DNA of 64,000 nucleotides. Origin: an uncultured Spartobacteria bacterium (GTDB taxonomy: Bacteria; Verrucomicrobiota; Verrucomicrobiia; Chthoniobacterales; JAATET01). The notes under the pieces are model-generated. The model ran no database searches. It was not told where the DNA came from and saw only the letters and a list, made by a program, of their open reading frames with translations. Below are positions 44,481-54,824 of this stretch, one piece after another (position 1 is the stretch's first letter; the number at the start of each line of letters is the position of its first letter). A program made the position numbers and the translations under genes. The stretch covers positions 1 through 64,000 of the forward strand of contig CALLUD010000011.1 in NCBI GenBank assembly GCA_938011325.1, in the 5' to 3' direction.

Positions 44481-47080
44481 ATTTTTAAAGCCGCTTCTGC
44501 GAGCGGAAGTTGGATGGTGAAGACGGCGCCGCCTTCGTTGTGTGCGCGGATGGAGCCGCGATGGGTCTCCATGATCGTCTGACAGATGCTCAATCCCATT
44601 CCCATTCCCGCGCCGACGTCCCGCGTCGTGAAAAAGGGGTCGAAGATGCGAGTCAGGTTTTCCTCCGGAATGCCCGGGCCGTTGTCGGCAAAGCGGATGA
44701 TGCCCTCGCCGTCCTCGATCGTGCCGACGACCGTGATCTTCTTCACGGGCACTTCATGACGGGCGAGAGCCTTCGCGGCGTTGCTGAAAAGGTTGATGAA
44801 AAGATGCGTGATCTGCGTCTTCTGCCCCTGGACGGCCAGTCCCTCGGGGAGGTCGATCGTCACCTCGATCTCGTCGAGTTCATTCGAAACGATCTTCTTC
44901 GCCGAAAGGACGCACTCCTCGACCTCGAAAACCACGCCCTCCCCGGCCTTCTCCGGATAGGCGAAGTTTTTCAAATGCGTGACGACATCGCGAATGCGAC
45001 CCATGCCTTCCTCGATGTCTGAGAGCACGTCCTGCATCTCCTCGCTGAGCGAGCTCCGGAACTGCTTCGCGAAACTCACGGCGGTCAGCGTGTAGTTGAG
45101 CGGATTGTTGATCTCGTGCAGCAGACCCGCCGAGAGTGTGCCGAGCGCGTTCATCTTCTCGCTCTGGATGAGCAATCGCTCGGTGCGTTGCAATTTCTCG
45201 ATCGTCTCGGACAGCTCTTCATTTCGCGTCCGCAAATCCTTTTGAAGAGCCGCGACACGCAGCAGGTTCCCCACCCGCGTCTTGACCTCCACGCTGCTGA
45301 ACGGCTTCGTGAGGAAATCATCGGCACCGGCCTTCAGCGCGTCGATCTTCGATTTTTCGTCGATCCGCGCCGTGAGCAGCATGATCTTGCGATCGCGGTT
45401 CACCGGATCGCTTCGCAACTCGCGACAAACCTCCAGCCCGTCCTTCTCGGGCATCATCCAGTCCAGCAGGACAACATCGGGCTCATGCTCCTTCACGAGA
45501 TCGACGACGTTTCCTCCGCGCTGCGTCTGCACGACCCGGTAATCCTCCGCGAGGAGCGAGACGATATATTGCCTCATGTCGACCTCGTCGTCGGCCACAA
45601 GCACCACGCGATCTCCCGCGCCGATCGTCGGCAGCATCTCGCGGGTATCGGTCTCCGGCCGCCACGTGCGATCGGCGGACCGGAACGCCTTCTCGAACGG
45701 TTCCTCACCCTCGCTGGTTTCCGCGAGATCGGGCTCCAGCACCGGCTCCTCTTCGACCACCTCATCCGATTGCGGCAGCGCAATGCGAAACGTGCTCCCC
45801 TTCCCGACTTCGCTTTCCACGGAGATCCTGCCGCCGTGCTGCTCGACGATCTCGCGAACCAACGCCAGGCCAATTCCAATGCCCTGCAGCTGGTTCGAAG
45901 AATTGCCCCGCACCTGATGAAAACGATCGAAAATCTTCGGGATGTCCTCCGGCGGGATTCCCACGCCGGTGTCCGACACCTCGATAAGAACCTGATCGGC
46001 TTCCTGTTTCCATCGGACCGTGATCGAGCCGCCCGCCGGCGTGTATTTGATCGCGTTGGTGAGCAGGTTCACGAGCACCTTCTCGAGCCGCGAGCCGTCG
46101 GCGGCCACCTCAACGGCGGGATCCCCCGCTTCGACGTGCATGCGAATCTTCTTCGAGAGACCCAGATGCCGCACCGAGTCGACAACGCCACGAACAAACG
46201 TGCCGACCACAATCCTCCTCTTGCGCAGCACTTCGGAGCCCTGATCAAGCCGGGTCAAATCGAGGAGATCGTTGATCAGCTTGAGCAATCGGAGGCTGTT
46301 TCGCTGCACAAGGATCAGCACCTCGTGAACCGCGGGCTCCAGCGGCTGCGAACGACCGAGCAGCGATTCAATGGGGCTGAGAATGAGCGTCAACGGCGTG
46401 CGCAACTCGTGGCTGACATTTGAAAAGAACTGTGTCTTGAGCCGGTCGAGATCCTGGAGTTCGCGATTTTGCACGTCGAGCTGATGGCGCAGGCTGAATT
46501 CATCAAAGCGCGACCGCGCGAGAAAATAGGTGATCGTCACGCACACGCCACCGGTGATCGTGATGAAGCTGCAGTTGAAGGCGAAGATCGGCCCTGCCTC
46601 GGGCTGGGAAAATGTGGGATTCCACAGACATGCCGCCACGTAAAACAAAAGTGTCCCGAAGCAGGTGGCGGCGGTTTCCCACACCGTCCATGGCAGCATC
46701 ACCGACATCGCCATCACGATGAGAATCACCGCGACGATGTAGGGCGACAGCGCGCCATTGGTCGCCCAGATCATCAGGCAAAACGAGAGACTCACGACGA
46801 GCGTCACGCCCACACCCAGCGCACCGATGAGACGTGGCTTGTTCTCCACCGGCCGCAACCGCAGCAACGCCGTGATGACTCCCAGAACGACGACGACTCC
46901 GATGCGAAGGGCGAGAAACGGGAGCAGCTTCGCGGGATAGACGAAGTAATCCAATCCCACTCCCGACATCATGCCGACAGCGGTGATGGCATTCGCGATC
47001 ATGAGGCGCCGGATGCGCAACCGGCAATCGTATTCCCGGTAGGCCTGTCCCAGATCGTGGCTCGCCCTGCCCTCGCTCAT
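44474..47080 (-). CDS. Membrane hybrid histidine kinase (kinase-receiver-kinase), PhcS-like
   Basis: 868 residues. An N-terminal membrane domain has about six helices (25-195; for example LALRIGVVVVLGVITALL). It is followed by HisKA (FFSNVSHELRTPLTLILSP), HATPase (EVSDTGVGIPPEDIPKIFDR), a receiver (LVADDEVDMRQYI, DVVLLDWMMPEKDG, FLTKPFSSVE) and a second kinase core (GTLSAGLLHEINNPLNYT; FADNGPGIPEENLTRIFDPF). The membrane part without a large periplasmic loop suits a lipophilic signal. The upstream methyltransferase gene overlaps it by four bases. Confidence 0.9.
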   Translation of the reverse strand: MSEGRASHDLGQAYREYDCRLRIRRLMIANAITAVGMMSGVGLDYFVYPAKLLPFLALRIGVVVVLGVITALLRLRPVENKPRLIGALGVGVTLVVSLSFCLMIWATNGALSPYIVAVILIVMAMSVMLPWTVWETAATCFGTLLFYVAACLWNPTFSQPEAGPIFAFNCSFITITGGVCVTITYFLARSRFDEFSLRHQLDVQNRELQDLDRLKTQFFSNVSHELRTPLTLILSPIESLLGRSQPLEPAVHEVLILVQRNSLRLLKLINDLLDLTRLDQGSEVLRKRRIVVGTFVRGVVDSVRHLGLSKKIRMHVEAGDPAVEVAADGSRLEKVLVNLLTNAIKYTPAGGSITVRWKQEADQVLIEVSDTGVGIPPEDIPKIFDRFHQVRGNSSNQLQGIGIGLALVREIVEQHGGRISVESEVGKGSTFRIALPQSDEVVEEEPVLEPDLAETSEGEEPFEKAFRSADRTWRPETDTREMLPTIGAGDRVVLVADDEVDMRQYIVSLLAEDYRVVQTQRGGNVVDLVKEHEPDVVLLDWMMPEKDGLEVCRELRSDPVNRDRKIMLLTARIDEKSKIDALKAGADDFLTKPFSSVEVKTRVGNLLRVAALQKDLRTRNEELSETIEKLQRTERLLIQSEKMNALGTLSAGLLHEINNPLNYTLTAVSFAKQFRSSLSEEMQDVLSDIEEGMGRIRDVVTHLKNFAYPEKAGEGVVFEVEECVLSAKKIVSNELDEIEVTIDLPEGLAVQGQKTQITHLFINLFSNAAKALARHEVPVKKITVVGTIEDGEGIIRFADNGPGIPEENLTRIFDPFFTTRDVGAGMGMGLSICQTIMETHRGSIRAHNEGGAVFTIQLPLAEAALKIC

Positions 47081-48474
47081 ACCTCCTTCCGAATCAGCAT
47101 GAAGACGTTTACTCCGGTCTCATCGGTATAAACTTCGGGGTCCGTTCCCTTCGGCGCCAGCGCCGCCATCTGCGCCTCGTCACGATAGATCAAATACCAC
47201 TCGAGCAGGTGCTCCATCGTGAACCGCTCGGGATTCCGCGGATGCACGTTCGTGGTCATCAGCGCGCCACCCGGCCTCACCCAGCGGTGATAAAGGGCCA
47301 CGAGGTTGCGGCAGACATTGTCGGGGAAATAGTCGAAGAGACCCGCGCAATAAATGAGGTCGTAGGTCGGCAGGAACTGGCTCTGGTCCTGGTGGACGTC
47401 CTTGAGGAGTTCATCGATCGACTTCTGGATGAACTTCAACGTCGGCTTGCGGCCGGACTCCTCCATCGCGCGAGTCGTGCGGTTGCGCGCGTATTCGATG
47501 GTCTCCTCGTTGAAATCCATGAGGTGCAACGCGGAGTGGTTCGCGAGATCGGAATGCCGGATGAACCGCTGCACCTCCACCGCCGGGCCGCAGCCGATTG
47601 TCAACGCCGTAAAGATGCGCTGCTCGTCCACAGCCTTCTCCGCCTCCTCGATGAGGAGATTCTCCAGAATCTGCACGCGATTGCGGTGCGCGCGCGCCGC
47701 GGCGACGTTCGTCGTGAGGTCGTGGAAAATGCGTGCGTAGGTGTGCGTGCCGGTGTCGCTCGACTCCTTGAGCATCATGTTCACCATCTCGTAGTCGCCC
47801 GCGTAACCGAGCGGCTTCGTGTAGCAGCGGTAGGCAAATGGCGCGCAGAGAATGTAGGGGTGCAGCTCGCGACGAACGAAGGTCTTGTAGAGCTCGACAT
47901 CCTCTTGCGGCGCCTTCGACGCCTCCTCCTCGAACTGCTGCATCAGCTCCGCGAGCTTCGACGCGGTCGGCTGCTCGATCGACTCGCGAAATTGCGCCGC
48001 ACGTTCCTCGTTCTTCCCGACCTCGCCGACAATCGCCGTCTCCGCCTCCTGAATCCACCGGCTCGACTCCGCGAGGAAGTTCGAGAAGCGATTTACGACG
48101 AGCTGATAGCTCTCCGACAACTCCAGGCCCTCCTCCCAGTCGTGGATGAACTTCTCCATCTCCTTCCCGAGCGCCGGGCCCGGTTCGAGATCGGCAAAGC
48201 TGTTCCACGCGTCGATCAGCGTCACCGACGCGATCACCATGAGCCCCGTGCTCACGATGCTCGTCACGACCCCCTTGCCGCGGTAGATCACGCGCTCGCC
48301 GCGCATGATGCTGATCTCCTGCAACACCTCGCTCAACTGGATGAGCGAATACGGGTTGTAAACCTCGAACACCGCCGAGGTTCGCGAGATATGGATGAGC
48401 GTCCCTCTGCCTTTCACCCCGGAGGTATTGGTGAAGGCTACGAGGCTATCGAGGCCGGACAGTGCTTTTTCCAC
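47077..48474 (-). CDS. PilZ-like/SAM methyltransferase of the PhcB (hydroxy fatty acid methyl ester) type
   Basis: 465 residues. Residues 10-90 look like a PilZ-type beta-barrel (GRGTLIHISRTSAVFEVYNP). The rest matches the family annotated as extracellular-factor (3-hydroxypalmitate methyl ester) biosynthesis: YTKPLGYAGDYEMVNMML, LTIGCGPAVEVQRF (SAM motif I), LMDFNEETIEYA, YDLIYCAGLFDYFPD, GGALMTTNVHPRNP and LLEWYLIYRDEAQ. PhcB makes the quorum signal in Ralstonia. Here it leads a run of sensor and receiver genes, as in phcBSRQ. The PilZ-like head is an addition that could bind cyclic di-GMP. Confidence 0.85.
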   Translation of the reverse strand: MEKALSGLDSLVAFTNTSGVKGRGTLIHISRTSAVFEVYNPYSLIQLSEVLQEISIMRGERVIYRGKGVVTSIVSTGLMVIASVTLIDAWNSFADLEPGPALGKEMEKFIHDWEEGLELSESYQLVVNRFSNFLAESSRWIQEAETAIVGEVGKNEERAAQFRESIEQPTASKLAELMQQFEEEASKAPQEDVELYKTFVRRELHPYILCAPFAYRCYTKPLGYAGDYEMVNMMLKESSDTGTHTYARIFHDLTTNVAAARAHRNRVQILENLLIEEAEKAVDEQRIFTALTIGCGPAVEVQRFIRHSDLANHSALHLMDFNEETIEYARNRTTRAMEESGRKPTLKFIQKSIDELLKDVHQDQSQFLPTYDLIYCAGLFDYFPDNVCRNLVALYHRWVRPGGALMTTNVHPRNPERFTMEHLLEWYLIYRDEAQMAALAPKGTDPEVYTDETGVNVFMLIRKEV

Positions 48475-48524
48475 GGGTCAAAAGTTCGCGCGCAGTTTAT
48501 TCCGATTGGTCAACGACGGATAGC

Positions 48525-51500
48525 TCAACTTGGCCACAGTCGCGCCACCGCCATGGCGGCAAGTTGTTCGAGGGTTGGCCCCTTGAGAAATTCCATCGCT
48601 GAAAATCGCGTTCCGATTTGCTCCTCGATGCCGAGGCTCAGTTCGAGCACCATCAATGAATCGACGCCCATCTCGTTGAGCTTGCGATCCACGGGGATGG
48701 ATTCCTCCGGCTGGTTCAAGGTCTTCGAGAGCACGGCCTTCAAATGGCCCTCCACGGTGCGCAGGCGCTGCTCCCGGGACGCGCCGTGAAGCTCCTCGAG
48801 CAGTCGCAAAGCCGCCTCGTTCATCGTTCCATTTCCACCGCGCCCGCGCTGCTCGCGGAACCGCGGGTCATCCGCCAGTTTCGGATGCGACTCGAACCAC
48901 TTGTCCCACTCGACGATGAACGCCCCCAACTGCGGAACCGACTCGCGGAGTCCCTGCGCCAACGCCGTGAGGGCCTGCCGATCCGTCAATCCGGTAACGC
49001 CGCTCGTGGACAGCATTGCGCCGAGTTTTTCGTCGCGAGCCACGACACCCGATTCCGCCAGGGCGCCCCAGTTCACCGACGTCGCGGGAACACCCTGCGC
49101 GCGCAGGCGGTGCGCCAGACCGTCGAGGAAGCTGTTCGCCGCGACATAGCTGGCCTGCCCGCGATTGCCGATGAGCGAAGAGATCGAGGAATAGAAAACG
49201 AAAAAGTCGAGCGTCTCCGAAGCACCGTTCAACGAGGTCGCGAGATTCCACGCGCCGCGCGCCTTCGGATCGTAAACCCTGCGGAAGCTCTCCGGCGTGA
49301 GGTTTGCGAGCATCGCGTCCTCCAGCACCATCGCGCCGTGAATGATTCCGCGCAGCACACCCGGTCCCGCGACAGCGCGTTCGATGAGCTTCCGCGCCTG
49401 CTCCGGATCGGACACATCCGCAGCGACGATCTCCACCTCCGTGCCGGCCGCTCTCATCTCAGCCACGGCCTCTTCGATGCCCGGCGCCTTCGGGCCTGAG
49501 CGGCTCGCGAGGATCACACGCCCGACTCCCTGCGTGGCGAGCCACTTCGCCGTCGCGAGGCCAAATCCCGCAGTGCCTCCCACGATCAGGTAGGTCCCAT
49601 CCTTGCGAACCAGTGGCCGCTCCGTGGAAGTGTCGGGCACCTCCACCGCTCCCGATGAGAGGTCGATCCAGAGTTTGCCGACGTGACGGTTTGCCGACAG
49701 CTCGTCGAATGCCTTTGCGACCTCCGCGGCAGGCACGGCCGTCGTCCTGCGCTGACGGAGGGAGCCTTCCGCAAATCGCTCAAAAATCTTCTCCAACGTT
49801 TCGCGCACCCACTCCGGCCGCTTGCGCGCCAGCAGATCGAGATCGACGGACGCGAAAACGAGATTCCTTCGGAACGCGCTCAGGGCCAGCTCGCCATCCT
49901 CGACAAGGTCCTTGCGTCCCAGCTCGATGAAGCGTCCGCCCTCACGCAGGAAGTCCATTGCGATGTTTCGCGTCGTTCCCTCGAACGCACCGATCACGAC
50001 ATCCACACCGCCTTCGATGGTGCGAACCGCCGCACCAAATTCCCGCGAGTCCGATGAAAACACATGCTTCACGCCCTGCTCCCGCAGGAAGGCACGACGC
50101 TCCTCCGTTCCCGCACTGGCAAAAACCTCCGCGCCAATCCACTGCGCAATGTCGATCGCGGCAAGTCCCACACCTCCCGAAGCCTGATGAACAAACACCC
50201 GCTCACCCGCTCGAAGCCCGGCCACCTCAACGAGTCCGCGCCATGCCGTGAGATAGGCAACAGGAACTCCGGCTAAAGCGGCATCCATGCCGTCGGGCAA
50301 TTTCACCACGAGCGCATCGGAGACGGTGGCATACGTCTGAAACAAACCCGGAAGCAGCGCGACCACCCGATCGCCAACGGAAAACCGGCTTCCCTCCGAA
50401 ACGCGCACGATCTCGCCGGCGCATTCCATTCCCGGACCCGCCTCCCAGAATTCCGGCTCGCTGCCCGTTCGGTGGAACCGCCCATCGACCTTCCAGGTGT
50501 CGGCACGATTGATTCCAACCCCGAGCACGCGCAGTTCCACTTCGCCGGCGCCCGGTTCGCGACGATCGCTCGGCTCGAAATGAATCTCCTCGGGCCTTCC
50601 CTTCGATCCCACCCGCAGTCGAAGCGGCTCGTCCAGCGACGCGGATCGCGTGACCACGGTCTTCTGCGCCGGTCGATAGGCGCCGAAAACCCGCTCAAAG
50701 CGCGAGCCGTCGCGATACGCGATCTCGCCACGGGAGCGCGCCGCGATCTCCGCAGCGATCCACTTCGCCTCGTTCGCATCCCGCCCGGCAGGCAGATCGA
50801 TCGCGCGGCAGTCGATGGAATCGAATTCGTTTTGCGCGACCAGCGCCAGCGCCGCGATTGGATATGCCGCGGCGTTTTCCGCCGCGTCGCCCTCCGCGAC
50901 CCGGCAGGCATCCCGTGTCACGAGCGTGAAATCCAGATTCGCGATGCGGGAGCGCGCCGCCGCCTGGAACAACTCGATGAGCCGCTGGGAAATCCCCGCA
51001 GCCGCCTCGGCGGACGCCGTGGCCTTCGAGCCCCAGGTGACCACCACGTTTCTGCATCCATTCGCGAACAACGCCTCAAAATCCGCCGGGTCCTTCGCGA
51101 GCGTCGCTCCCGGAATCTCCTCCGCAACGGCCTCCGCCAGCTCGAGATCGGAGTTCTCCGAATCGCAAACGATGACCGTTCCGCCGATCCGCGAGGCGTC
51201 AGCCGTATCGAGCGCCGGCGACGGTTTCCAGCGCATCTCGTGCAGGATTCCATCGAGCAGATCGCGCGTCTCCGTTTCGATCACGTGACACGCGATTGCC
51301 CTGGCATGCGCGTGAATGTTTCCGTCGGCATCGGTGAGCCAGACATCGGCGATGACAGCGGATTCCGTTTCACGCAGCAGCCGCCCCACGGCGAAGCACT
51401 TTGCGCCGGGCCGGGACACATACTCGAATCGATCGACGGAAAACGGAACGAACAGCCGGTCCTTTTGCGAGCAGAACAGAACCGGTTGAATCGCCGCGTC

Positions 51501-54500
51501 GAACAAGGTCGGGTGCAAGGGATGCTCGTCCTCCCCGGCTGCAGCCGTGCCGTCGATCTCGATGCAAAAGCAGTCCTCGCCAACAAAGACCGCCGTCGTC
51601 GGCCGGAAGGACGGCCCGTAACGCAGACCGCGGTGCTGCAGGTCGTCGTAGAACTCATCGACCGCAACCGCGTTGGGGCACGCCGTCTTCCACTGCGAGA
51701 GGTCGATCTTCTCCGGCGCGGTCTCACTGCCAGGCAGAAGACGCCCGCGACATTGCCGCTGCACCTCATCCTCCTCACCCTCGATGCGGCTTGCCACGCG
51801 GAACCTTCCCGAGTCGCGATCGAAGCTCGTCACGAGCACCTGGATTTTCGAGGAATCCACCACGAGCACGCGCTCGAAATGAACGTTCTCGAGCACGATG
51901 GACGAGGCATTGAAAATCCGCTGACCGACCGCAATGGCAGCCTCGACGTAGCCCATCCCGGCGAAGACCGTCTGGTCCTGCACGCCGTGATCGAAAAGGA
52001 ACGGGAAGTAATTGCGATTCACCTCGACCTCCCACGTGGGATTCGGCGCGGGCACGGTCCGGTTCAAATACACCGGCCCCGGCAGACCCAGTCGCTCCAT
52101 GCGGGAGCGGTCCGACTCGACCCAATGCGTCTGCCGCTTCCACGGATACTGCGGTCCCCGAATGAAGCGTCCGGAAACCGGAGCGACGGCCGACCAATCG
52201 ATGGCGACGCCCGCGCAATACAACTCGCCCAGCGTCGTGAGAAAGCGCGGCTTCTCCGGTTCCGCGCGTCGCAGCGAAGTGAAGCAATGGACCCGCCGTC
52301 CAAGCGTCGCCGCACATTCCTTGATGGAATTTCCAAGCACGGGATGCGGCCCGACCTCGAGGAACGAGGAATACCCGTCCTCCATGAGATGCTGGATCGC
52401 CGCGGCAAAGCGCACCGGTTGCCGGACATTCCGCCACCAATACTCCGCATCCCACGACTCGCCCGGCACGACGCCGCCATGCGCGGTCGAGTAAATCGGG
52501 AGGCGCGCCGGCTTCGGCGCGAGGCTGGCCAGCGACGTGAGCAGTTCCTCCCGCAGCGGGTCCATTTGCGGGCTGTGGTAGGCCACCTCGACGCGCAGGA
52601 ATTTGTTGAACACCCCGCGCTGCTCGAGTTCCGCCGCAAGTCGCTTCAAGGGCTCGGTGTCGCCCGACAGCGTTACCGCATTGAAGCTGTTGATCGCGGC
52701 AATCGACACGCCCGGCGAGTTGGCAATCAACTCGAGCGCCTCGGCTTCCGGCAGTCCCACCGCGAGCATCGACCCGAGGCCGGCCGCCGTCTGCTGCAAC
52801 CGGCTCCGGTGATAACTCACGAGCACCGCTTCCTCGAGGGTGTAAATTCCGGCGACATACGCGGCGGTCACCTCACCCACGCTGTGACCGATGACCGCCG
52901 CTGGTCGCACGCCATGGATTTCCCACAGCCGTGTGAGCGCCACCTGCAGTGCAAAATTCGCCGGCTGTGCCAGCTCCGTCCGCGCCATCCTCGACTCCGC
53001 TTCACTCGCCAGCATCGCGTCCTTCAACGACCAGCCCGAGAGCTTGCGGAAAGGTGCATCAATCTCGTCGATGGTGTCCGCGACAATGCGCTCGGAGCGA
53101 ATGAGCCCCTGCCCCATGCCCCACCACTGCGGGCCCATTCCGGTGAAGACGAAAACCAATGGCGGATTCAACGCACCGGTCACGACGCCCGTGACCACGC
53201 GTTCGTGAATTTCCCCGGTGGACGCGGCGATGAGCTGCTCGCGCAACTCGTCCACGTTGTTCGCCGTCATCACCATGCGATGCGAGAGATGGCTGCGACG
53301 AAACGCCGTCGTGTAGGCAAGGTCCGCGAGCGTGCCGTCCAGATTTCCCCCAAGCAGGAAGGCAAACTTTCCGGCGAGATCGCGAAGGGCCTCCTCATTG
53401 TGCGCGGAGAGCGGAATCAAATGGGGCCCTGCGGCCGATGCCGACTCCTTCGGCGCGGCGGGAGGTGCGGACTCGAGCACGACGTGCGCGTTCGTGCCGC
53501 CGTAGCCAAAGGAATTCACCGCGGCAAACAGCGTCGGCTTCTCCTCCGCCGCCGGCAGCGTGGACGACTCGCCGGCAACGGTCACGCAATACTCGGAGAA
53601 GGGAATGTTCGGATTCGGATTCTTGAAATGGAGGTTCTTCGGCACCTGGCGGTGCTTAAGCACGCCGACCGTCTTGATGATTCCCGCCACACCGGCCGCG
53701 GCTTCGAGATGGCCAATGTTTGTTTTTACCGAGCCGACGATGAGCGGGGCCTTCCGGCCGGGGGAGAAGTTGCGGTTCAGCGCGCGAAGCTCCGCGGAAT
53801 CGCCCGCCTGCGTTCCCGTGCCATGGGCCTCCACGTAATCGACCTCCGCCGGCGAAATGCCCGCGCTCGAATAGACCGTGCGCAGCAGCGCCTCCTGCGC
53901 CTCGCTGTTCGGCAGGGAAATACCGTCGGTGTGCCCGTCTTGGTTCACCCCGCTGGCACGAATCACCGCGTAAATTTCATCGCCCGCCTCGAGTGCATCC
54001 TCCAGCCGTTTGAGAAGGACCACCCCCGCCCCCTCGCCGCGTGCGTAACCCGCCGCGGTTTCGTCAAACGTGTGGCACTCGCCATGGTGCGACAGGAAGT
54101 GCCCCTTGCTCATGATGATCGGAAACTCCGGCCGCATCATCGCGTTCACTCCGCCAGCGACGGCCATTTCACATTCGCGCAGTCGCAGGCTCTGGCATGC
54201 GTAGTGCAGGGCCACGAGCGACGATGAGCACGCCGTGTCGAGCGTGAGGCTGGGTCCGCGGAGATTGAACGCATGCGAAATGCGGTTCGACAGCACGGTC
54301 ATCATCACGCCGCCCGCGGAGTGCGCGTTCACGAGGTGACGGTTCGACGCCTGGGCCTGCAGCAGCAAATGGTCGAGGCAGAATCCACCGATGAACACTC
54401 CCGTGGGCGAGCCCGACATCCGGTTCAGTGGCAACCCCGCATCCTCGAAGGCCTCCCACGTGACCTCGAGCAACAGGCGCTGCTGCGGATCAAGCGATGC

Positions 54501-54770
54501 CGCCTCGCGGGGAGAAATGCCGAAGGCCAGCGGATCGAACGTTCGCAGATCCTGATCGAGCGACGCGGCCTTGGGCGCGTGGCTTTTGCCGGGGCGGTTC
54601 GGGTCTTCGTCGTAATACTGCCGCCAGTCCCATCGATCGGCCCGGATTGGCCTCAGCGCATTCCCGCCGCGCATCAGGAATCGCCAGAACGTCGCAAGGG
54701 AGTTTCCGGCAGGTGGCATCCGGCATCCGATGCCGATAATCGCTATTTTCTCGCAGCCCGTCGTCCCCAT
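48525..54770 (-). CDS. Type I polyketide synthase, single reducing module (KS-AT-DH-ER-KR-ACP)
   Basis: 2081 residues. Ketosynthase: Cys181 in LDTACSSSL, His316 in EAHGTGTQAGD and His354 in KTNIGHLEA. Acyltransferase: active Ser in GHSVGEVTAAY (about 630), with VAYHSPQM at the specificity site. Dehydratase: His in LFDHGVQDQTVFAGMGY (about 927) and Asp in HPTLFDAAIQ. Enoylreductase: VFVHQASGGVGLAA (about 1530). Ketoreductase: YLIVGGTAGFGLATA (about 1727) and FVFYSSISSLIGNRGQASYV. Carrier: GVDSLMVLEL (Ser about 2037). No thioesterase. A complete set of this kind usually works iteratively to make a saturated or branched lipid chain. No phosphopantetheinyl transferase is nearby. Fifty bases separate it from the methyltransferase gene. 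Confidence 0.93.
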   Translation of the reverse strand: MGTTGCEKIAIIGIGCRMPPAGNSLATFWRFLMRGGNALRPIRADRWDWRQYYDEDPNRPGKSHAPKAASLDQDLRTFDPLAFGISPREAASLDPQQRLLLEVTWEAFEDAGLPLNRMSGSPTGVFIGGFCLDHLLLQAQASNRHLVNAHSAGGVMMTVLSNRISHAFNLRGPSLTLDTACSSSLVALHYACQSLRLRECEMAVAGGVNAMMRPEFPIIMSKGHFLSHHGECHTFDETAAGYARGEGAGVVLLKRLEDALEAGDEIYAVIRASGVNQDGHTDGISLPNSEAQEALLRTVYSSAGISPAEVDYVEAHGTGTQAGDSAELRALNRNFSPGRKAPLIVGSVKTNIGHLEAAAGVAGIIKTVGVLKHRQVPKNLHFKNPNPNIPFSEYCVTVAGESSTLPAAEEKPTLFAAVNSFGYGGTNAHVVLESAPPAAPKESASAAGPHLIPLSAHNEEALRDLAGKFAFLLGGNLDGTLADLAYTTAFRRSHLSHRMVMTANNVDELREQLIAASTGEIHERVVTGVVTGALNPPLVFVFTGMGPQWWGMGQGLIRSERIVADTIDEIDAPFRKLSGWSLKDAMLASEAESRMARTELAQPANFALQVALTRLWEIHGVRPAAVIGHSVGEVTAAYVAGIYTLEEAVLVSYHRSRLQQTAAGLGSMLAVGLPEAEALELIANSPGVSIAAINSFNAVTLSGDTEPLKRLAAELEQRGVFNKFLRVEVAYHSPQMDPLREELLTSLASLAPKPARLPIYSTAHGGVVPGESWDAEYWWRNVRQPVRFAAAIQHLMEDGYSSFLEVGPHPVLGNSIKECAATLGRRVHCFTSLRRAEPEKPRFLTTLGELYCAGVAIDWSAVAPVSGRFIRGPQYPWKRQTHWVESDRSRMERLGLPGPVYLNRTVPAPNPTWEVEVNRNYFPFLFDHGVQDQTVFAGMGYVEAAIAVGQRIFNASSIVLENVHFERVLVVDSSKIQVLVTSFDRDSGRFRVASRIEGEEDEVQRQCRGRLLPGSETAPEKIDLSQWKTACPNAVAVDEFYDDLQHRGLRYGPSFRPTTAVFVGEDCFCIEIDGTAAAGEDEHPLHPTLFDAAIQPVLFCSQKDRLFVPFSVDRFEYVSRPGAKCFAVGRLLRETESAVIADVWLTDADGNIHAHARAIACHVIETETRDLLDGILHEMRWKPSPALDTADASRIGGTVIVCDSENSDLELAEAVAEEIPGATLAKDPADFEALFANGCRNVVVTWGSKATASAEAAAGISQRLIELFQAAARSRIANLDFTLVTRDACRVAEGDAAENAAAYPIAALALVAQNEFDSIDCRAIDLPAGRDANEAKWIAAEIAARSRGEIAYRDGSRFERVFGAYRPAQKTVVTRSASLDEPLRLRVGSKGRPEEIHFEPSDRREPGAGEVELRVLGVGINRADTWKVDGRFHRTGSEPEFWEAGPGMECAGEIVRVSEGSRFSVGDRVVALLPGLFQTYATVSDALVVKLPDGMDAALAGVPVAYLTAWRGLVEVAGLRAGERVFVHQASGGVGLAAIDIAQWIGAEVFASAGTEERRAFLREQGVKHVFSSDSREFGAAVRTIEGGVDVVIGAFEGTTRNIAMDFLREGGRFIELGRKDLVEDGELALSAFRRNLVFASVDLDLLARKRPEWVRETLEKIFERFAEGSLRQRRTTAVPAAEVAKAFDELSANRHVGKLWIDLSSGAVEVPDTSTERPLVRKDGTYLIVGGTAGFGLATAKWLATQGVGRVILASRSGPKAPGIEEAVAEMRAAGTEVEIVAADVSDPEQARKLIERAVAGPGVLRGIIHGAMVLEDAMLANLTPESFRRVYDPKARGAWNLATSLNGASETLDFFVFYSSISSLIGNRGQASYVAANSFLDGLAHRLRAQGVPATSVNWGALAESGVVARDEKLGAMLSTSGVTGLTDRQALTALAQGLRESVPQLGAFIVEWDKWFESHPKLADDPRFREQRGRGGNGTMNEAALRLLEELHGASREQRLRTVEGHLKAVLSKTLNQPEESIPVDRKLNEMGVDSLMVLELSLGIEEQIGTRFSAMEFLKGPTLEQLAAMAVARLWPS

Positions 54771-54808
54771 TTATTCGTCAAATCGATCCTCTACTCACAA
54801 GAATTGGC

Positions 54809-54824
54809 TAGGACTAAATTCCTA
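54809..54824. promoter_or_regulatory. Short inverted repeat upstream of the polyketide synthase
   Basis: TAGGA-CTAAAT-TCCTA, 5-base arms, about 40-55 bases before the synthase ATG in AT-richer DNA. It could overlap a promoter. Short arms make chance likely. Confidence 0.25.

Noticed and set aside
50472..54227. 1251-codon plus-strand frame opposite the polyketide synthase
   Set aside because: Arg-rich text without any motif, while the minus strand holds all six synthase domains.
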